From Polyangium fumosum (GTDB lineage Bacteria; Myxococcota_A; Polyangia; Polyangiales; Polyangiaceae), in the NCBI RefSeq assembly GCF_005144585.1, contig NZ_SSMQ01000016.1, forward strand, positions 62,001 through 126,000: a stretch of 64,000 nt of DNA. Direction: 5' to 3'. Each line of letters opens with the position of its first letter. Positions within the stretch are counted from its first letter, which is position 1. This document shows, piece after piece, positions 19,143 to 27,535 of the stretch. The notes beneath the pieces were generated by a model. It was not told where the DNA came from. It saw only the letters and a list, made by a program, of their open reading frames with translations, and ran no database searches. Both the position numbers and the translations under genes were made by a program.

Positions 19143-21203
19143 TCAGTCGCTCTCTGTGAACACGTACTCGTGCTGCGCATCGCGAATCTTCAGGGTTCTA
19201 CGCCCCGCCTGCGCGGAGGCGACGAACTCGGGCGACCAGCTCGGCGCCATCGCGATGAACGTGATCGTCCCGTCGGGGTTCTTGCGCGATGCAATCGGCG
19301 CCTTCCACGTGCCGAAATCGAATGTCGCGCCGTCGCCCGTCTTGGTCACCCGGATCTCGCCGAGCACATCGCTGCGGTAACGCGACGCGAGCTTCTCGAC
19401 CTCGCCCTGATCCGGCGGGATGGTCAGGAGCTTGCGCGAGGCTGCGATCCATTCCTGCGACGCCTTCGCGGAGACCACGACCGCGTCGTCTGCCTCGGGC
19501 CTGCCATCAAACAGCACCTCGAGCAGCTTGCGCGGGAATGCGTCCATCAGCACATTGCCGGAATCTGCGTTGGTGAGGATCACCGCCCCGACTCCGTGCT
19601 CCGGCAGCCATACCATGTTGCTGCGGTAGCCGCGCATCCGGCCGCCATGGAACACCATCGGCGTTCCCGAGGAGGTATCGACGTCGAGCCCCATTCCGTA
19701 CCACGAGTCCTTGCCGGTCTTGACCTGCGGAGCTTGCCGCGCGGCCAGGACCGCCTCGGAGACGTAGCGCTTGCCGCCGGGCAGCGCGCCCTTGGCGAGC
19801 TCCATTTGCACGTATTTGAGGAGGTCTCGGACGGTGCTCCACGCACCACCGGCCGGACGCACCGCGCGGATCGGGTCGTTCAGCGCCATTGCAACCCGCG
19901 CGATCTTGCCGTCGACGTCGAACGCGTACGGCCGCGCGTAGTTGTCGCGCATCGCGACCTTGAAGTCGAGCGTCGTCCGCGTCATTCCGAGCGGCCCGAA
20001 GACGCGCGTCGCCATCACCTGATCGTAGGCGGCGCCGAGCTCGAGCTTGGGAAAGGCCACGTGGCCACCGACCAGCCCCGCCGCCGCGGCAATGGGGTTC
20101 GAATACTGGTACATCTCGCCAAACTTGCTCGTCGGCTGCATCCTGCTGAGAATCGTGAGCGCGAGCGCCGGCGTCGCGCCCGCGGGCCCGAGCAACCACT
20201 CGAGATCGTGGCGCGGCAGCCCCGTACATGCGCACAAGAGGTGCTTGACCTGGACCTTGCTCGTGGCGTCGGGGTCGCCGAGCTTGAACTCCGGCAAGAG
20301 CGTGGTGACCGGGGTCTCCCAGCTCAGCTTGCCCTCGTCGACCAGCTTCCCGAGCATCAGCGTGGTGAGCGACTTGGTGTTCGACGCGATGAGGTACGTC
20401 GTGTCCGCGTCGACCCTGGCCGGCTTGCCGAGCTCGCGGACGCCAAACCCGCCGGCGAACACGACCTCCCCGTCTTGCACCACGCCGATCGAAATGCCGG
20501 GGACGGAGAGCGTCTGCTGGGCCCGGGTGATGAACGCCTCGAGCTCGGCGACGCGCGCTGCATCGAGCTTATGCGCTTTGCGCCCCGCGAAGGTTTCGCG
20601 CACGTAGCCTTTCGGCAAGAACTGGTCGAGCAAAAGCGCGAGCTCAGCCTCGCGTTTCCCGGCCACCGCATTCGCCACGTCGTAGATCCGCACGGTCCAC
20701 TGATCGCCATGCCGCATCGTCCGCGCGGTGACCGAACGAAGCTCGTTCGGCGAGGTCTGGTACGTGTACGTCCGCTGGTCCTGCCAGCCATTCTTGTTCT
20801 GCGTGGGCGTGGTCGACCTGAGCGGCCATTTCGCGTCCGGCCGATACGCGGCCCACGCCTCGGCGAGCGCGGCCTCCGCGTCCTTCGCCTGGGTGTCGAC
20901 CAGCGCAATCCACGAGCCGCCCTCGGGGGCTTCGAGGATCACCGCATTGCCATTCTCGCGCAGCGACCAGCCCGCTGGCGCGATGAAGGTATGGCCGGCG
21001 GCCGTCTTGCTCGGCGTATCCGCGGAGAGCCTTTGCGCTGCGGCCGGTTGCACCGCGGCCGGTTGTACCGCGGCCGGTTGCGCCGCGACCGGCGCGGGTT
21101 GCTTCGTCACGGGAGCTTTCGGCGAAAGGTCCGGCGAAGTACAGCCGATGGCAGCGAGGAGGACGGTGACAAGGAGGGATCGCACGGGCGCCGAGCGTAG
21201 CAC
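19143..21203 (-). CDS. Serine beta-lactamase/DD-peptidase-like lipoprotein
   Basis: 686 residues. Lipoprotein signal ending AAIGC (Cys 21), then an AAVQPAAVQPAAAQ-type repeat linker. An N-terminal domain spans about 60-200. The class C beta-lactamase/PBP4-type domain begins near 215 and has SNTK at 274-277 (nucleophile Ser and Lys), YSN at 367-369 and an HGG motif in MVFHGGRMRGYRSNM, the expected S-x-x-K / Y-x-N / (K/H)-x-G set. The C-terminus holds a small beta-domain. Such proteins are peptidases, esterases or amidases acting in the envelope; true beta-lactamase activity cannot be inferred. Start may be GTG at 21203 or GTG at 21185. Confidence 0.85.
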   Translation of the reverse strand: MLRSAPVRSLLVTVLLAAIGCTSPDLSPKAPVTKQPAPVAAQPAAVQPAAVQPAAAQRLSADTPSKTAAGHTFIAPAGWSLRENGNAVILEAPEGGSWIALVDTQAKDAEAALAEAWAAYRPDAKWPLRSTTPTQNKNGWQDQRTYTYQTSPNELRSVTARTMRHGDQWTVRIYDVANAVAGKREAELALLLDQFLPKGYVRETFAGRKAHKLDAARVAELEAFITRAQQTLSVPGISIGVVQDGEVVFAGGFGVRELGKPARVDADTTYLIASNTKSLTTLMLGKLVDEGKLSWETPVTTLLPEFKLGDPDATSKVQVKHLLCACTGLPRHDLEWLLGPAGATPALALTILSRMQPTSKFGEMYQYSNPIAAAAGLVGGHVAFPKLELGAAYDQVMATRVFGPLGMTRTTLDFKVAMRDNYARPYAFDVDGKIARVAMALNDPIRAVRPAGGAWSTVRDLLKYVQMELAKGALPGGKRYVSEAVLAARQAPQVKTGKDSWYGMGLDVDTSSGTPMVFHGGRMRGYRSNMVWLPEHGVGAVILTNADSGNVLMDAFPRKLLEVLFDGRPEADDAVVVSAKASQEWIAASRKLLTIPPDQGEVEKLASRYRSDVLGEIRVTKTGDGATFDFGTWKAPIASRKNPDGTITFIAMAPSWSPEFVASAQAGRRTLKIRDAQHEYVFTESD

Positions 21204-21287
21204 CGACGTTCCGAGATTGCAGAGGGCGGAATGCTGCTGCTCGGGGCGATCGTGGTGTGGCGGGGCGGCGCGCCGGGACGCGGCCGC

Positions 21288-23195
21288 TCAGATATTGATG
21301 CTCTGCGGGATCAGCGGGGGGTCCAGGTACGGATAGGGCCCCAGCCGGCTCGCATTGCGGTCCTCGATCACCGCGCTGATCTTCTTCAGCTCCTCCTGGA
21401 ACGCGAGAAGGTGTGGCAAGACGCGCAGGTCGTGGAAGTGCAGCGGCCTGTAATCCCCGAGCTTCGTGTAATGGACCGAGCCCAGGAGCGTGAGGAAATC
21501 GAGCTGCGTGGCACCCATGTCCAGCGGCGGGAACTGATCCAGCAAGGGGTTTAGCGCCGCGTCCTCGCGTGACACCAGGGCGGCCCGGTAGCCAGCGCCC
21601 GGGGCGAGCGGGGTGAAGGTCATCAGCCCTCCCTGCGCGAAGTTCACGGCCGCGTGTTGCGCGCTGGCCGTGAACACCAGCATCGTCAGCGCCTCGACCA
21701 GGTACGAGACCGTGGTCAGCTTGCCGGCGACCCCACCCTCGCCAAACCCTTTCACCCGACCCCCGTCCTGGGCCACCAGCTCCGCGCTCCACGCCTGCAG
21801 GGCCGCGTCCGCCTGCACCTCCGCGTCTGATTTATAATGCACGCCCACGTAGCTGCGTACCCACTTCTCGATGGCGCCCCACACCAGCAGCGCGTCGTCC
21901 CGGTAGGGATACTCCAGCGCGGGATCGTTCACGTCGCGGCGGGCGAGGTCCTGCGGGAGCATGCCTTTGTTGAAATCGAAGTCCGGGTCCGCGATCAGCG
22001 AGGCCACGGCCACCGCGCGGCTCGCCTGGATGGTGCCGCCCAGCAGCTTGTCCACCTGATAACCCGGCGCGATGAGCGTGGACTGCGCCGCGTTGTTGAT
22101 GAACAACGTGCCCTCGAAATGCGGGCGCAAGAGCAGGCTCACCGGGTGGTCGTTGGAGAGGTTCCGGTGGGTGGCGACGACGAAGGGCTCCACCAGGAGG
22201 TGCGTGTGCCCCAGGTGGGCGACCATCTCGTGATCATTAAAAGCCGCCACCTCCACGGCCGTCTTGGCCTGCAGCCAGGCCTCGCCGTCGGCGGGCGTGA
22301 AGAGGGGGAAGAGCGCGTCGTCCTGGCCCCAGCGGATACCGAGCGGCACGAGCCTGCGCCGCCCCTTGCCCCGGGGCAGACCGAAGAGCGCCCGGGGCGC
22401 GAAGCAGTACTTGGGCCCATCGGGGAAATTGCCGTTGACCACGCGCGTGAGCCGCGCATAGTCCGCGATGTAAAGCCGCCCCTCCGCGAGCGCCGCCTCC
22501 ACCCCATCCCCATCGCCCAGCGAGGCCGCGAGCTCGGCGTCGGAAATGCCGAGCGTGCGCCGGGGATCCGTGACCTTCTGGAGGACCAGGGGATTGAACC
22601 CTGCCACCTGCATCCACGCGAACGTCGCGTCTTCTTGGAAGCTCTGGGCAGCCCACGGCAAGGGCAGCGTGACGAAGAGGTCCTGATAATCTTGCAGCGA
22701 TTGGGGCCTGCCTTCGGGGTTGGCCCGCAGCGAATCCAGCACGAGCCTCAAGAGCTCCAGCGGATCCTTGATCTCCTGCTCGACGGCCTTGCTGGCGAGG
22801 CGCATGCAGAACGCGATGGCCTCGGCCGCGTCTTGCGCGGCGGCTTCCAGCCCCCCCTCGTTCGGGCTGATCTTGTCGATGATGGAGTGATCACTCGGGA
22901 TGCGCGAGAGATCCACCTGCCCCAGGCCGAGGTGACCGAGATCGAGGATCTGCGCGCGCTCTGCCTCCGTCGTGGGGGGCTGCGCGCCGTTCGGCTGCTC
23001 GCTCAGGCCCTGCTTGACCTTCCAGGCGAGGCGGTTCTTCGCGATGAGCAGCACCTCCCAGGCGACTTTGATCCACCAAAGGACGGCAGGCTCTTGGCTC
23101 TTCGGCACGCTGTCGGCCATCGCCAGCGGCGGCACGTAGGTATAGTTGTACTGGTACGAAGCGCTGGACGCCGGAGAGCTCGGTTCCGTGGACAT
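21288..23195 (-). CDS. Iron lipoxygenase
   Basis: 635 residues from an ATG with a GAGGAG ribosome-binding site seven bases away. The lipoxygenase iron ligands can be placed: His327 and His332 in an HX4H motif (HLGHTH followed by LLVEPFVVATHRNL), His514 and Asn518 in TASAQHAAVNF, and a C-terminal isoleucine as the final residue (SINI), as in plant and animal enzymes. The family inserts O2 into polyunsaturated fatty acids to make hydroperoxides. No PLAT domain is evident at the N-terminus and there is no signal peptide, so it is likely cytoplasmic. It is monocistronic, divergent from locus A. Regiospecificity cannot be read. Confidence 0.9.
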   Translation of the reverse strand: MSTEPSSPASSASYQYNYTYVPPLAMADSVPKSQEPAVLWWIKVAWEVLLIAKNRLAWKVKQGLSEQPNGAQPPTTEAERAQILDLGHLGLGQVDLSRIPSDHSIIDKISPNEGGLEAAAQDAAEAIAFCMRLASKAVEQEIKDPLELLRLVLDSLRANPEGRPQSLQDYQDLFVTLPLPWAAQSFQEDATFAWMQVAGFNPLVLQKVTDPRRTLGISDAELAASLGDGDGVEAALAEGRLYIADYARLTRVVNGNFPDGPKYCFAPRALFGLPRGKGRRRLVPLGIRWGQDDALFPLFTPADGEAWLQAKTAVEVAAFNDHEMVAHLGHTHLLVEPFVVATHRNLSNDHPVSLLLRPHFEGTLFINNAAQSTLIAPGYQVDKLLGGTIQASRAVAVASLIADPDFDFNKGMLPQDLARRDVNDPALEYPYRDDALLVWGAIEKWVRSYVGVHYKSDAEVQADAALQAWSAELVAQDGGRVKGFGEGGVAGKLTTVSYLVEALTMLVFTASAQHAAVNFAQGGLMTFTPLAPGAGYRAALVSREDAALNPLLDQFPPLDMGATQLDFLTLLGSVHYTKLGDYRPLHFHDLRVLPHLLAFQEELKKISAVIEDRNASRLGPYPYLDPPLIPQSINI

Positions 23196-23737
23196 GACGG
23201 CTCCTCGGGGTGTGCGCGCGAAATGCGCGGCGGTCCCCCCACGCCATCATCGCCGAAGCGCGCGCCCGAAGCTATAGGCTCGTCAAGGGCAGGGCATGTA
23301 CATCGACGCGCTCGCGCTCGTCGTCACGTACACCCGTACGCCCCCTCGTGTCGGTTCAGCGGGACACGGTTGTCCGCCGCGCGGGAAGCGTGTTACGCCC
23401 CCGAGGAGGAACCGGCGCCCGAGGGAAGCATTATCACGACATTCTCCAGCGGATATCCGGAGCCATTGGGCCTGGCGTCCTATTTGATGAGGCGAAACTC
23501 CGGACCTGCGCGCGAGCCTTCGTCCCGTCGGTGAACGTGCGGGAGTGCCGCGCTGCCACCGTCCTCCCGCCTCGCATGCTCTCCGCCCTGGACCTCGTGC
23601 TGGACCACTTCCAGGAGCTTTCTGCGGCCCCCTCTCGGATGCTCCACGGTCGGCTGTGCTGGAGACGGAAGCACAACGAGCCCCCACCGTGGCGGAATCT
23701 TCCCAAGGTTCCGCCCCGGCGCAGTAAAGTCACTCCC
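23196..23737. other. Divergent intergenic region between lipoxygenase and locus A
   Basis: 542 bp with no convincing gene. Open frames exist on both strands but show no family resemblance or start signal. It presumably holds the promoters for the lipoxygenase and for the five-gene locus A operon. The only clear structure is the inverted repeat at 23691-23715. Confidence 0.5.
23691..23715. promoter_or_regulatory. Inverted repeat upstream of locus A, possible operator
   Basis: Arms GGCGGAATCTT and AAGGTTCCGCC surround CCC and pair over 11 bases with one mismatch. The repeat ends 22 bp before the GTG start at 23738, a position suited to a repressor site or an attenuator stem. Function is inference. 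Confidence 0.35.
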
Positions 23738-24835
23738 GTGAAGGCCGGATGGATCGGGGGGCGCCGCTTCGACCTCGTGTTTTTCTTCGGCAGCGCGCTC
23801 CTCGCCGCGCTCGTTGGGGCCTTCGCGCTCGCCGTCCCGGGGGCGGTGGTGCCGCTCTTCGTGGCCTTCCTCGTCCTCGTCGACGGCCCGCACCTCGTGG
23901 CGACCTGGGCCCGCACCTACCTCGACCCGGACTTCCGCGCGCGCCGCGGCCGCCTGCTCGCCCTGAGCCTCGCGTGGCTCCTGCCCGGCCTCGCCGCGTG
24001 GTCGATCTCCCGCGCCACGGGCCTGCGCGCCCCGATCGATCTTTTCCTCCTCGTCGCCGCCCTCTGGAGCTTTCACCATAACGTCCGGCAATCGTATGGT
24101 GTCCTCGCCATCTACCAGCACCACGCGCGCACCGCGCTCCCCGCGCGCAAGACCGATCGTCTCTTCTTGCACGGCGCCCTATGGCTCGCCTTTGGCCTTT
24201 TTTCCTTCGGTCACCCGCAAAATCGTGTCTTCCTCGGATTGCCCGCGGAGCCGCCGCGCCTCCTCGCCACGCTCGGCCTCGTCCTCCTCGGCCTGCTCCT
24301 CGTCGCGACGATCGTGTATGGCGTCTACCGTCGAACCCGCTTTCGCGGCGAGGACGAACGTCCGCTCCTGTATCTGCTCGGCCCCACCCTTGGCCTCCAG
24401 CTCTTCGCGCTTTTCGTCGTCGGCTCGTTCGAGCCGCTCGTCCCGCGCCCCGCGGATCCGGAGCAGGCGTTCATGGCGTCCACGGTCGTCGGGGGAATCG
24501 TGCACGGCGTGAATTACCTCGGCATCATCGCGGCCGTCTCCAGGCGCCGTTTCGAGGGCAGCGATGCGCGCACGCTCGTGGCGTCTTTCGGGCGTCGCCC
24601 GCTCGTGGCGTATGCCGCGTTCGTCCTCGTCTCGCTCGGTTACCTCGCGCTCAATGCGGCGCGCGGCGTCCTGCCGAGCCTCGCGCCCGTCTCAGGCGGG
24701 GCCGCGCTCCCCGAGCTTTTCCTCGTGCTTTACTGGGGCCTCTTCTTCCACCATTACTACATCGATCAAAAGATCTGGCACGTGCGCGAGGATCAAACGC
24801 TCCGGTTCGAGCTGGGGCTTGGGGGCGCCTCGTGA
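23738..24835 (+). CDS. Polytopic membrane protein with His-rich motifs, locus A
   Basis: 365 residues from the GTG at 23738; the frame is open upstream but without protein character. About nine or ten hydrophobic segments cover most of the chain. Two His-rich motifs face similar positions: SFHHNVRQSYG near 109-119 and FFHHYYIDQKIWHVRED close to the C-terminus. Paired HH...Q/D motifs in a membrane protein suggest a di-iron or heme site as in membrane desaturases and hydroxylases, but the exact desaturase spacing is absent, so this is only suggestive. It is the first gene of a five-gene operon and its TGA overlaps the next GTG start (GTGA). Confidence 0.75.
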   Translation: MKAGWIGGRRFDLVFFFGSALLAALVGAFALAVPGAVVPLFVAFLVLVDGPHLVATWARTYLDPDFRARRGRLLALSLAWLLPGLAAWSISRATGLRAPIDLFLLVAALWSFHHNVRQSYGVLAIYQHHARTALPARKTDRLFLHGALWLAFGLFSFGHPQNRVFLGLPAEPPRLLATLGLVLLGLLLVATIVYGVYRRTRFRGEDERPLLYLLGPTLGLQLFALFVVGSFEPLVPRPADPEQAFMASTVVGGIVHGVNYLGIIAAVSRRRFEGSDARTLVASFGRRPLVAYAAFVLVSLGYLALNAARGVLPSLAPVSGGAALPELFLVLYWGLFFHHYYIDQKIWHVREDQTLRFELGLGGAS

Positions 24836-25545
24836 CCGACGCCCGCCTTGCGCTCGTGCTCGGGGGCAGCGGCTACGTGGGCCGCGAGGTCGTGCGTGCG
24901 CTCGCAGCCGCGGGCGCCCGGGTCGCATTCACGTACCAGCGCGGCGCCGCCCTTTCGGAGACCCTCGCCGCCGAGACGGGCGCGCGCGCTTTCCAGACGA
25001 ACCTCGCCGAACCCGCGTCAATCCGCGCGCTCTTCGACACGCTCCATGCGGAGGACGCCGCGCCCGATCTGCTCGTGCATGCCGCTGTCGTCTCCGGCAC
25101 GGGCGCGCTCGCGGATGTCACGGACGCGCTCTGGGACGAGATGCACGCGGTCAACGTCCGCTCCGTGTACGTCGCGATGCAATCGTTCGCCGCGCGGCTC
25201 GGGGGCCGGCCCGGGGACGTGGTCCTGACGGCGGCGCTCGACGGCATCGCAAAAATCCCGACGGCGGTGCATTTCGCCGCCACGCAGTCCGCGCGGCTCG
25301 GCATGACACAGGCGCTCGCCAAGGAGCTTGGCCCGAAGGACGTCCGGGTGAACCTCGTCCTGCTCGGCGCGCTCGGCGGCGGCATCTCCGAGGGCCTCGA
25401 TCCGGCGCGGCTCGCCGATTACAAACGGTACAGCGCGCTCCAGCGTGTCGGCACGCCCGGGGAGGCCGCGCGCGCCATCACGCGCCTCGCGCTCCACAAT
25501 CGATGGATGACAGGCTCCGTCCTGCCCATCACGGGGGGCTTGTGA
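24832..25545 (+). CDS. Short-chain dehydrogenase/reductase fold with lost catalytic residues
   Basis: 237 residues, start GTG at 24832 set by a GTGA overlap with the preceding stop. The Rossmann signature VLGGSGYVGREV (9-20) and the structural Asn in HAVNVRSVY (108) are present. The catalytic YxxxK is replaced by FAATQ at 148-152 (Phe for Tyr, Gln for Lys) and the catalytic Ser position reads LTAALDG. The rest of the fold, including the terminal MTGSVLPITGGL, follows FabG-like SDRs. It is therefore probably inactive as an oxidoreductase and may be a binding or dimer partner for the intact SDR encoded three genes downstream. Confidence 0.85.
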   Translation: MTDARLALVLGGSGYVGREVVRALAAAGARVAFTYQRGAALSETLAAETGARAFQTNLAEPASIRALFDTLHAEDAAPDLLVHAAVVSGTGALADVTDALWDEMHAVNVRSVYVAMQSFAARLGGRPGDVVLTAALDGIAKIPTAVHFAATQSARLGMTQALAKELGPKDVRVNLVLLGALGGGISEGLDPARLADYKRYSALQRVGTPGEAARAITRLALHNRWMTGSVLPITGGL

Positions 25546-26102
25546 CGCCGCGCTGGGTCGGGCTCCTGCTCCTCGTCGTCCTCGTCCTGCACGCGGTCGT
25601 CGCGAAAATGCCCTACGGGCTCCTGCCCGAGATGCTCTATGCCTGCCACGTGGCGACCGCCGTCCTCGCCGTCGGCGTGCTCCTCCGCAAGCCCGCGCTC
25701 GTGGTCTTCGGGTTTTCCTTCCATATCGGCGCCGGCCTCTGGGGATATCTCATCGACCTCTGCGAGACCCGCACGACGTCCTGGACCTCGGTCCTCGTGC
25801 ACGTCGCGCCGCTCGTCGTCGGCGCGCGCGAGGTCCGCCGCTCGGGCCTGCCGCGCTGGGCGCCGTGGGCCTCGTTTGCCTTCCTCGCGTCGATGGTCGT
25901 GTTCGCGTATAACACGACGCCGCCTACGCTCAACGTGAACCTCGCGCACCGGCCCTTCCCGCCCGTCGCGCGGATCACCCCGGCCCTCTGGGCCACGTGG
26001 GTGACGAACCTCATCTTCGGGTTTTTCCTCATCTTCACGACCGATTTCGTGGTCCGGAAATGGCTGAAGCGGCAATGGCAGACGCAGCAAACGAAGGCGT
26101 GA
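25542..26102 (+). CDS. Small polytopic membrane protein, locus A
   Basis: 186 residues, GTG start at 25542 overlapping the upstream TGA as GTGA. Five or so hydrophobic helices: GLLLLVVLVLHAVVA, the region MLYACHVATAVLAVGVLL, VVFGFSFHIGAGLWGYL, WAPWASFAFLASMVVF and a last one ending IFGFFLIFTTDFVV. Conserved-looking His residues occur in YACHVAT and SFHIGAG. I do not recognise the family. It is embedded between an SDR-fold protein and a radical SAM enzyme with translational coupling on both sides, so it likely works with them at the membrane. Confidence 0.75.
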   Translation: MTPRWVGLLLLVVLVLHAVVAKMPYGLLPEMLYACHVATAVLAVGVLLRKPALVVFGFSFHIGAGLWGYLIDLCETRTTSWTSVLVHVAPLVVGAREVRRSGLPRWAPWASFAFLASMVVFAYNTTPPTLNVNLAHRPFPPVARITPALWATWVTNLIFGFFLIFTTDFVVRKWLKRQWQTQQTKA

Positions 26103-27535
26103 TCCTCGGCGCCACGACGGGCCTCTGCGGGGCGTGCAAGCGCGCCGTTCCGGCCGAGACCGTGCGCGTCTCCGGCAAGATCGTCCTGCGCAAGCGCTGC
26201 GAGCTGCACGGGCCGGAAGAGGTGCTCGTGTCGAGCTCCGCGGACTGGTACGAGGACACCGTCCGCCACACCTCCGTCCTCGCGCCCCCCGCCGCGCCGC
26301 GCCCTGTTTCCGCGGGTTGCCCCTACGATTGCGGCCCTTGCGAGCAGCACGAGCAACGCAATCACCTCCCGGTCATCCCGATCACCTCGAAGTGCGACCT
26401 CGATTGCCCGATCTGCTACACGCACAACAAAAACGAGGGCGCCTACCACATGTCCGAGGGCGAGCTCGCGGCCATTCTGCGCCACCTCGACCATGTCGCC
26501 CCGGATCGGCGTATCATCAACATTACCGGTGGTGAGCCCACGCAGCACCCCGATTTCGAGCGCCTCGTCGAGATGTGCGTCTCGGCCGGCGTCCGGCGCG
26601 TCACTGTCTCCACGCACGGCCTGCGTTTCCTCCGTGACGAGGCGTTGCTCGAGCGCCTCGCCCGTATCGACGCCCGCGTCATTCTCTCGTTCGACTCCTT
26701 CGAGGCCGAGGCCAACAAGAAGATGCTCGGCGGCCATCACCTGAACGCCAAGCTCAAGATCCTCGATCTGCTGGAGAAACACGGCGTGGCCACGACGCTC
26801 CTGCCCGTGCTCGCGCGCGGCGTGAACGACCACGAGGTCGCGGCGTTCATCGACCTCGCGCTCGCGAAGGATTTCATCCGCTCCGTCGAGTTCCACCCGA
26901 TGACGTTCACGGGCCAGAGCGGCGCGAGCTTCGAGCGCAGCGCCCGCTACACGGCGTTCGACGCGCTCTCCGACATCGAGCGCCAATCGGGCGGCCGGCT
27001 CGCGGTCCGTGATTTCGTCCCTTCGCCGCTCGCGCACCCGCTCTGCTACCAGATCGCGTATCTGCTCCGCCTGAAGGACGGCCGCTGGCTGCCGTTCACC
27101 CGCTTCATGGGCCGCGAGGATCTCCGGAGCCTGCTCTCGCAGGAGCTTTACATCATGCCGGGCCCCGAGATGGAGCATATCCTCGTGGACGTGCTCAATC
27201 GCCTGTGGGCGGGGGACATCGACTGCGAGGAGACCGACGCGGTCCTCTCCGCCTTGAAGGACCTCGTCGAGCGCATGTTCGCGCCCGGCACCGACGAGGC
27301 CATCCGCATGCGTATCGCCGAGATGCACACGAAGGCCATTTACGTGCACACCCACATGGACGAGGAGAGCTTCGACACGGACCGCATTCGCCGCTGCTGC
27401 GTCGGCATGCCCGGCCCCGACGGCTCGAACGTCCCCTCCTGCGCCTACAACGTCCTCTACCGCGAGCGCGACGCGCGATTCTCCCCGCGTCCCGCGGCGC
27501 CGCTCGTGCAGCTCGGCCGGGGGAGGACACGATGA
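26099..27535 (+). CDS. Tes/MJ0619-like radical SAM protein (locus A)
   Basis: 478 residues from the GTG at 26099, chosen because it repeats the GTGA overlap used by the two genes before it, with AAGG upstream; ATGs at 26060 and 26075 are alternatives. Layout: an N-terminal knuckle C10xxC13...C34ELHG; CPYDCGPCEQHEQ with C74, C78, C81; radical SAM cluster CDLDCPIC with C99, C103, C106; GGEP 144-147; LAHPLC with C316; C-terminal CC 433-434 and C448 in PSCAYN. The CPxDCGxCxxHEQ motif just before the radical SAM cysteines and the C-terminal Cys set are those of archaeal tetraether synthase (Tes) relatives, enzymes that join unactivated lipid carbons. The second Cys of PCSHPxC is missing here. Coupled to the SDR at 27532. 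Confidence 0.85.
   Translation: MILGATTGLCGACKRAVPAETVRVSGKIVLRKRCELHGPEEVLVSSSADWYEDTVRHTSVLAPPAAPRPVSAGCPYDCGPCEQHEQRNHLPVIPITSKCDLDCPICYTHNKNEGAYHMSEGELAAILRHLDHVAPDRRIINITGGEPTQHPDFERLVEMCVSAGVRRVTVSTHGLRFLRDEALLERLARIDARVILSFDSFEAEANKKMLGGHHLNAKLKILDLLEKHGVATTLLPVLARGVNDHEVAAFIDLALAKDFIRSVEFHPMTFTGQSGASFERSARYTAFDALSDIERQSGGRLAVRDFVPSPLAHPLCYQIAYLLRLKDGRWLPFTRFMGREDLRSLLSQELYIMPGPEMEHILVDVLNRLWAGDIDCEETDAVLSALKDLVERMFAPGTDEAIRMRIAEMHTKAIYVHTHMDEESFDTDRIRRCCVGMPGPDGSNVPSCAYNVLYRERDARFSPRPAAPLVQLGRGRTR

Noticed and set aside
18583-19180. Open frames across the minisatellite on both strands
   Set aside because: They follow from repeat composition; several frames are equally open and none has a ribosome-binding site or known domain.
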